DNA from: Paenibacillus_AB sp036577625
GTDB lineage: Bacteria; Bacillota; Bacilli; Paenibacillales; NBRC-103111
DNA: 64,000 bases
Reading direction: 5' to 3'
Assembly: GCF_036577625.1 (NCBI RefSeq)
Contig: NZ_JARBDC010000045.1
Coordinates: 9,077 to 73,076 of the forward strand
Of the stretch, positions 59,643 through 64,000 are shown in pieces. The stretch's first letter is position 1, and every line of letters starts with the position of its first letter. A program made the position numbers and the translations under genes. Under the pieces are notes generated by a model. The model made no database searches. It was not told the origin of the DNA and saw only the letters and a program-made list of their open reading frames with translations.

Positions 59643-62435
59643 TCAGCCCGTATTGCGCAGCCCCGCGGCGATTCCGTTGATCGTCAGCAGCACTTCGCGA
59701 AGCAGCTTCGCGCCTTCTTCGGAATCTTTGTCGATCGCTCTCAGCTCGGACAGCAGCTGCACCTGCAGGAAGCTCAGCGGATCGACGTACGGGTTGCGGA
59801 GCTTGATCGACTCCTGAATGACCGACTGATTGTCCAAAATTTCTTTCTGTCCCGTAATTTGCAGGATCAGCTGCGACGTCAGCTCGTATTCGCTGCGGAT
59901 TTGCTCGAAAATGCGCTTGCCCGCCTCGCTGTTTTTCGCCATTTGCGAATATTCCTGAGCGATCAGCATGTCCGCCTTGCCGAGCGCCATCTGCAAGTTG
60001 TCGATCGTCGAGCTGAAGAACGACCAGTTGGCGTACATCTCCTGCAGCTTGCGCAAACCGTCCGGGTTTCCTTGAACGTACGTTTGAAGGCCCGAGCCGG
60101 CCGCATACCAAGCAGGGAGCAAATAGCGGCTCTGCGTCCAGGCGAACACCCACGGAATCGCGCGCAAATCCTCGAACCGGTCGCTTCCTTTCCGCTTGGA
60201 CGGACGCGAACCGATATTCAGCTCGCCGACTTCCGGAAGCGGCGTCGCTTCCTTGAAAAATTGATAAAAGTCCGGATCGCGGAAAATGAGATCCTGGTAC
60301 TTCTTCTGCGACTGCTCCGAAATTCCGCGCATAATCGTCTCGAACTCTTGCTCGTTCGCCGTTTCTTGCGGCTTTTTCGCGAGATGGGCGCTCAAGATCA
60401 GGGCGGACGTCGCCTGCTCCAAGCTGCGGTAAGCGATCCCTTTCAACGCGTACCGGGAAGAGAGCACTTCGCCTTGCTCCGTTATTTTGATGCCGCCGCC
60501 GATCGTCTCGGGAGGCTGCGCCAAAATACTCCGGTTGAGCGGCATGCCGCCGCGTCCGAGCGCGCCGCCGCGTCCGTGGAAAAACTTGAGCTTGACGTCG
60601 TGGCGCTTGGCGACCTTCGTAATTTCTTTCAACGCCACCCGCAGCTCCCAGTTCGCCGTCAGCACGCCGCCGTCTTTGTTGCTGTCGGAATAGCCGAGCA
60701 TGATTTCTTGAATGTTGTTGAAATCGGGAATCGAATCCCGATACGCCGGAATGTTGAAGATCGTGTCCATGATGGCCGGCGCGGCGTGCAAGTCGTCGAT
60801 CGTCTCGAACAACGGCGCCGGCTGAAGCGTGCAGCGTACCGTTCCGTCCGCATCGCGGCGGTACAAGCCGACCTCCTTGCCGAACACCATCACCTCGAGC
60901 AGATCGCTGGCGCCTTGCGTCATGCTGATCAGGTACGTCGTAATGCATTTCGGCCCGAACTCGGCCTGAGCGGCTTTTATCGCTTTGTAAACGCTGATGA
61001 CTTCCATCGTCGATTCGGAATACTCCATATAAGGAGACATCAGCGGACGCGGATCGTTCAGCAGATCGCTCAGCAGCGCGATTTTTTCCGGTTCGTACAG
61101 CGAAGCGTAATCGCTCGCTATGTTCATCTTCGCGAGAATTTCGGCCATCGCGTTTTCATGCTCTTTGCTGTGCTGACGCACGTCCAGACCGGCCAAATGG
61201 AAGCCGAACAGCTCGACTTGCCGGATCAGCTTGCGAATGTAAATGTTCGCCGTATAGTCGGCGTAATGGCCCCGCAAGCTGCGGTCGATAAGCCGCAAAT
61301 CGTCGAGCAGCTCTTCGGGCGACGCATATTTGGCTTTCGCGTTTTTCACCCCGTGGCTTTGCGTGTTCGCCAGCTTTTCGACCATATACGTCAGCTTGAT
61401 GCGATAAGGCTCTTTATCGTTGCGCCATACATCCTCGGATTTCAGCTGAATGTGCTGCTTGTCGGCCTCGATCGAAGCGAGAAGCTCCGGCGTCACTTGA
61501 ACGATATTCGTGCTGAAGCTCAAATGGTTCATCAGCTTGGCGAGCTGCTGCTCGTACTTTTTAAGCGCCAGCTGCCGATGCAGCGTCAACGTTTCCCATG
61601 TCACCTTGGCCGTTACCGACGGGTTGCCGTCGCGGTCTCCGCCGATCCACGAACCGAAACGCAAAAAGGACGGAATGGTCCACTCCGAGTCCGGATAATA
61701 TTTGCGCAAGCAGCGCTCCAGCTCCTGATACAGATCCGGGAGCACCTCGAACAGCGTTTCGTCGAAATAGTACAGTCCGTTGCGCACTTCGTCCAGAACG
61801 GTCGGCTTGCGGTCGCGCAGCTCGTCGGTTTGCCACAGCGTCAGCACCTCGCTGACGATTTTCTCGCGCAGCTGCTCCCTTTCGCGGTTCGTCAGCGACG
61901 GGTTGTCCAGCTTCATCACGTCTTCGGCGATCCGCTGATGAATGTCGAGCACGACGCGTCGGGTCGCTTCCGTCGGGTGGGCGGTCATGACGAGCTCCAG
62001 CGAGATCGTTTTGAGCATGTCTTGCATTTCGGCGGCCGGAACGCCTTTTTGCCGCAGCTCGGCTACAATATTTTCGATCGATCCCGGCTGCAGCTTTTCT
62101 CCGGTCGAACGCTCGTAATCGCGTTTGCGGCGAATCCGATGGTTTTGCTCGGCAATATTGACCAATTGGAAATAAATCGCAAAAGCCCGGACGACATTAT
62201 GCCGATCTTCCGGACTGAGGGAACGGATCACTTTTTTGAATTCCTTTAACAGCTCCGGGTCCGACGATGCCCGCAGCGTTTTGCTCATCTCGCGAATTTG
62301 CTCCTCGAGATTGAACAATTGTTGTCCGCCCTGATGAACAAGCACTTCTCCCAAAATGTTGCCCAAAAAACGCACGTCTCGGCGCAGCAGTTGATGACTC
62401 GACGTTCCGTGCGCTTCTATCGTTGTTTCAGTCAT
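59643..62435 (-). CDS. ppc: Phosphoenolpyruvate carboxylase
   Basis: 930 residues, full length. It makes oxaloacetate from phosphoenolpyruvate and bicarbonate to refill the citric acid cycle. Catalytic segments: VMTAHPTEATRR (about residues 154-165), GSWIGGDRDGNPSV, LGYSDSNKDGG, FFHGRGGALGRGG and the C-terminal RNPYVDPLSFLQV ending in NTG. GGAGGG lies before the ATG. It is a single gene with its own terminator. Confidence 0.98.
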   Translation of the reverse strand: MTETTIEAHGTSSHQLLRRDVRFLGNILGEVLVHQGGQQLFNLEEQIREMSKTLRASSDPELLKEFKKVIRSLSPEDRHNVVRAFAIYFQLVNIAEQNHRIRRKRDYERSTGEKLQPGSIENIVAELRQKGVPAAEMQDMLKTISLELVMTAHPTEATRRVVLDIHQRIAEDVMKLDNPSLTNREREQLREKIVSEVLTLWQTDELRDRKPTVLDEVRNGLYYFDETLFEVLPDLYQELERCLRKYYPDSEWTIPSFLRFGSWIGGDRDGNPSVTAKVTWETLTLHRQLALKKYEQQLAKLMNHLSFSTNIVQVTPELLASIEADKQHIQLKSEDVWRNDKEPYRIKLTYMVEKLANTQSHGVKNAKAKYASPEELLDDLRLIDRSLRGHYADYTANIYIRKLIRQVELFGFHLAGLDVRQHSKEHENAMAEILAKMNIASDYASLYEPEKIALLSDLLNDPRPLMSPYMEYSESTMEVISVYKAIKAAQAEFGPKCITTYLISMTQGASDLLEVMVFGKEVGLYRRDADGTVRCTLQPAPLFETIDDLHAAPAIMDTIFNIPAYRDSIPDFNNIQEIMLGYSDSNKDGGVLTANWELRVALKEITKVAKRHDVKLKFFHGRGGALGRGGMPLNRSILAQPPETIGGGIKITEQGEVLSSRYALKGIAYRSLEQATSALILSAHLAKKPQETANEQEFETIMRGISEQSQKKYQDLIFRDPDFYQFFKEATPLPEVGELNIGSRPSKRKGSDRFEDLRAIPWVFAWTQSRYLLPAWYAAGSGLQTYVQGNPDGLRKLQEMYANWSFFSSTIDNLQMALGKADMLIAQEYSQMAKNSEAGKRIFEQIRSEYELTSQLILQITGQKEILDNQSVIQESIKLRNPYVDPLSFLQVQLLSELRAIDKDSEEGAKLLREVLLTINGIAAGLRNTG

Positions 62436-62714
62436 AGCTCTGTTCTCCCTCCATCCTTAACACATTCGACAAATTTTAAGACATTCCTGCTTTAACGGGG
62501 TAAAATTTCGGCACTATAGACTAGTTTTCCGATTCAAGCGGGAGGTAACCGTCCGCTTCGGCCGTACATGCAAAAAAGACTTCGGAAGCCGCGAATCTTT
62601 TCCGCGGCAGCGAAAGCCGAAACCCTTTCGGGGTACAAAAGCTTCAAATCCATGTCCTTCTTATCTTATTAAGAACCGCTCTCGAATTCAAGGGCAAAAA
62701 CAGGAAAAACGCGC
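62436..62714. other. Intergenic stretch between ppc and the tRNA array
   Basis: No gene seen. It should hold the ppc promoter, but no convincing -35/-10 pair was read. A GC-rich hairpin-like stretch (CCGCGAATCTTTTCCGCGG) lies near 62590-62615. Confidence 0.5.
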
Positions 62715-62747
62715 AAAATAAAAAAAGCTCCGATATGATCGAAGCTT
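62715..62747 (-). terminator. Terminator of the rRNA-tRNA operon
   Basis: Stem AAGCTTCGAT/ATCGGAGCTT (one mismatch), loop CAT, followed on the minus strand by TTTTTTTATTTTG, 27 bp after the last tRNA. Confidence 0.88.
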
Positions 62748-62773
62748 CGGCAGTACGTATCGAATGTTTCGGA

Positions 62774-62844
62774 AGCGGGTGATGGGAATCGAACCCACGC
62801 TACCAGCTTGGAAGGCTGGAGTTCTACCATTGAACTACACCCGC
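62774..62844 (-). tRNA. tRNA-Gly (TCC)
   Basis: 71-nt cloverleaf; acceptor GCGGGTG/CACCCGC, anticodon loop CTTCCAA. CCA is not encoded. Last gene of the array. Confidence 0.95.
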
Positions 62845-62858
62845 AAACGACAATATGG

Positions 62859-62932
62859 TCGGGACGACACGATTTGAACATGCGACCCCCTGGTCCCAAA
62901 CCAGGTGCTCTACCAAGCTGAGCTACGTCCCG
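62859..62932 (-). tRNA. tRNA-Pro (TGG)
   Basis: 74-nt cloverleaf; acceptor CGGGACG/CGTCCCG, anticodon stem-loop CCTGG-TTTGGGA-CCAGG. Confidence 0.95.
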
Positions 62933-62951
62933 AAAATCGTTTAAAAAATGG

Positions 62952-63025
62952 CGTGCCCTGAGAGATTCGAACTCCCGACCTTTTGATTCGTAGTCAAACG
63001 CTCTATCCGGCTGAGCTAAGGGCAC
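62952..63025 (-). tRNA. tRNA-Arg (ACG)
   Basis: 74-nt cloverleaf; acceptor GTGCCCT/AGGGCAC, anticodon loop CTACGAA between TTTGA and TCAAA. The ACG anticodon implies inosine at the wobble base. Confidence 0.95.
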
Positions 63026-63034
63026 ATCTTATGG

Positions 63035-63106
63035 AGCGGACGACGAGATTCGAACTCGCGACCCTCGCCTTGGCAAGGCGATGCTCTACCACTGAGCCAC
63101 GTCCGC
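63035..63106 (-). tRNA. tRNA-Gly (GCC)
   Basis: 72-nt cloverleaf; acceptor GCGGACG/CGTCCGC, anticodon loop TTGCCAA between TCGCC and GGCGA. Confidence 0.95.
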
Positions 63107-63137
63107 ATGATTGATCGTATGGGGTTCGCAGAGATGA

Positions 63138-63218
63138 TGCGCGTGGAGGGACTTGAACCCCCACGCCAAAGGCGCCAGATCCTAAGTCTGGTGCGTCTGC
63201 CAATTCCGCCACACGCGC
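63138..63218 (-). tRNA. tRNA-Leu (TAG)
   Basis: 81-nt cloverleaf with a long variable arm; acceptor GCGCGTG/CACGCGC, anticodon loop CTTAGGA between CCAGA and TCTGG. Confidence 0.95.
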
Positions 63219-63229
63219 TTAAGGGAATG

Positions 63230-63302
63230 TGAGCCATGTAGGACTCGAACCTACGACACCCTGATTAAAAGTCAGGTGCTCTACCAACTGAGCTAATGGC
63301 TC
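63230..63302 (-). tRNA. tRNA-Lys (TTT)
   Basis: 73-nt cloverleaf; acceptor GAGCCAT/ATGGCTC, anticodon loop CTTTTAA. Confidence 0.95.
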
Positions 63303-63315
63303 AAACGAATGAAAA

Positions 63316-63387
63316 CTGGGGATCTAGGATTCGAACCTAGGAATGACGGAGTCAAAGTCCGTTGCCTTACCGCTTGGCTAATCCCCA
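63316..63387 (-). tRNA. tRNA-Gln (TTG)
   Basis: 72-nt cloverleaf; acceptor TGGGGAT/ATCCCCA, anticodon loop CTTTGAC between ACGGA and TCCGT. Confidence 0.95.
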
Positions 63388-63402
63388 ATAATACATGCAT
63401 GG

Positions 63403-63475
<73 letters not shown>

Positions 63476-63481
63476 TCATGG

Positions 63482-63554
63482 TGGACGCTGACGGGATCGA
63501 ACCGCCGACCCTCTGCTTGTAAGGCAGATGCTCTCCCAGCTGAGCTAAGCGTCC
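63482..63554 (-). tRNA. tRNA-Val (TAC)
   Basis: 73-nt cloverleaf; acceptor GGACGCT/AGCGTCC, anticodon loop CTTACAA. Confidence 0.95.
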
Positions 63555-63619
63555 GCATGATTAAGCTTCCCATAACCAGGCAAACTATGTATTCGCTCGT
63601 AAGCGAATTTTTGGAAAAA

Positions 63620-63691
63620 TGACCCGTAGGGGATTCGAACCCCTGTTACCTCCGTGAAAGGGAGGTGTCTTAACCCCTTGACCAACGGGCC
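63620..63691 (-). tRNA. tRNA-Glu (TTC)
   Basis: 72-nt cloverleaf; acceptor GGCCCGT/ACGGGTC (one G-U), anticodon loop CTTTCAC. Confidence 0.95.
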
Positions 63692-63716
63692 GCGGACACC
63701 GCGAAATGGACGGCTA

Positions 63717-63789
63717 AGCTTCCAACCGGGATCGAACCGGTGACCTCATCCTTACCATGGATGCACTCTACCTACTGAGCTATGGAAGC
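63717..63789 (-). tRNA. tRNA-Thr (GGT)
   Basis: 73-nt cloverleaf; acceptor GCTTCCA/TGGAAGC, anticodon loop ATGGTAA between CATCC and GGATG. Second threonine tRNA of the array. Confidence 0.95.
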
Positions 63790-63793
63790 ATGG

Positions 63794-63866
63794 CTCCCCG
63801 AACAGGACTCGAACCTGTGACAACTCGGTTAACAGCCGAGTGCTCTACCAACTGAGCTATCAGGGA
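63794..63866 (-). tRNA. tRNA-Asn (GTT)
   Basis: 73-nt cloverleaf; acceptor TCCCTGA/TCGGGGA (one G-U), anticodon loop CTGTTAA. First tRNA after the 5S gene, as usual in Bacillales. Confidence 0.95.
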
Positions 63867-63875
63867 ATGGGAATC

Positions 63876-63992
63876 GCTTGGCAACGTCCTACTCTCCCAG
63901 GACCCTGCGGTCCAAGTACCATCGGCGCTGGAGGGCTTAACGGTCGTGTTCGGGATGGGAACGCGTGGATCCCCTCCGCCATCATCACCAAA
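63876..63992 (-). rRNA. rrf: 5S ribosomal RNA
   Basis: 117 nt starting TTTGGTGATGATGGCGGAGG and ending in GTAGGACGTTGCCAAGC, with the conserved CCCATCCCGAACACG of loop B/C. It is the 3' part of an rRNA operon whose 16S and 23S genes lie beyond the right edge. Confidence 0.95.
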
Positions 63993-64000
63993 CGAAGATA

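Noticed and set aside
59628..62249. An 873-codon rightward open frame opposite ppc
   Set aside because: The leftward strand encodes full-length phosphoenolpyruvate carboxylase with all catalytic motifs.

Overview
The window reads as chromosome of a GC-rich, spore-former-type Firmicute, most likely a Paenibacillaceae member (Paenibacillus, Cohnella or a relative). Supporting signs are the cdaA-cdaR-glmM-glmS order with a glmS ribozyme, a sigW-rsiW pair, many GGAGG ribosome-binding sites with TTG/GTG starts, several AraC-plus-sugar-ABC-transporter loci, and a 5S rRNA-tRNA array. Nearly all of it is GC-rich; one stretch (42.4-51.6 kb) is strikingly AT-rich and foreign-looking.

Layout. 1-7.3 kb: partial ChbG-type deacetylase, a giant secreted heparinase II/III-like protein, a nucleoside hydrolase-like protein and an AraC regulator. 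7.5-10.1 kb: ABC-2 exporter operon ending in its own TetR repressor, with two palindromic operators around the promoter. 10.2-11.1 kb: CorA. 11.2-16.5 kb: seven-gene leftward glycan operon (membrane GT, GT2, DUF2304, small flippase-like protein, FemAB-like protein, methyltransferase, deacetylase). 16.8-20.7 kb: lone FTP/thermolysin-propeptide-like protein, small unknown protein, ArsB/NhaD-type transporter, and a second copy of the membrane GT. 20.8-38 kb: two carbohydrate ABC transporter loci with a DUF4838 protein, a membrane-bound AraC regulator, two Cys-type sulfatases and three solute-binding proteins, i.e. uptake and processing of a complex, probably sulfated, polysaccharide. 38.3-42.2 kb: ArsR-SRPBCC pair, DJ-1/PfpI protein, NAD(P)-binding epimerase-like protein under palindromic operators, DUF4304 protein.

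42,399-51,621 is a Tn7-family transposon inserted just downstream of glmS. It has TGT...ACA ends, a 5-bp target duplication (TTTAT), three spaced TnsB-like sites at the left end and four packed ones at the right end, and its right end faces glmS as in classical Tn7. It has no recognisable tns genes. Its cargo is a leftward three-gene operon (an 839-aa protein with two GHKL ATPase domains and a histidine-kinase core, a stand-alone receiver protein, and an HNH nuclease), an orphan BsuBI/PstI-like DNA methyltransferase, an IS256-family element, a decayed IS5-family element and a frameshifted XRE regulator. The three-gene operon is the best candidate here for an undescribed, defence-like system: a kinase and receiver relay that could control a nuclease.

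51.6-62.4 kb is conserved core: glmS with its ribozyme, glmM, cdaR, cdaA, rsiW, sigW, a broken EamA transporter gene and ppc. 62.7-64 kb holds twelve tRNA genes and a 5S rRNA, all leftward, the tail of an rRNA operon. All coordinates, motifs and lengths were read by eye from the sequence; family names come from recognised motifs, without a database search.
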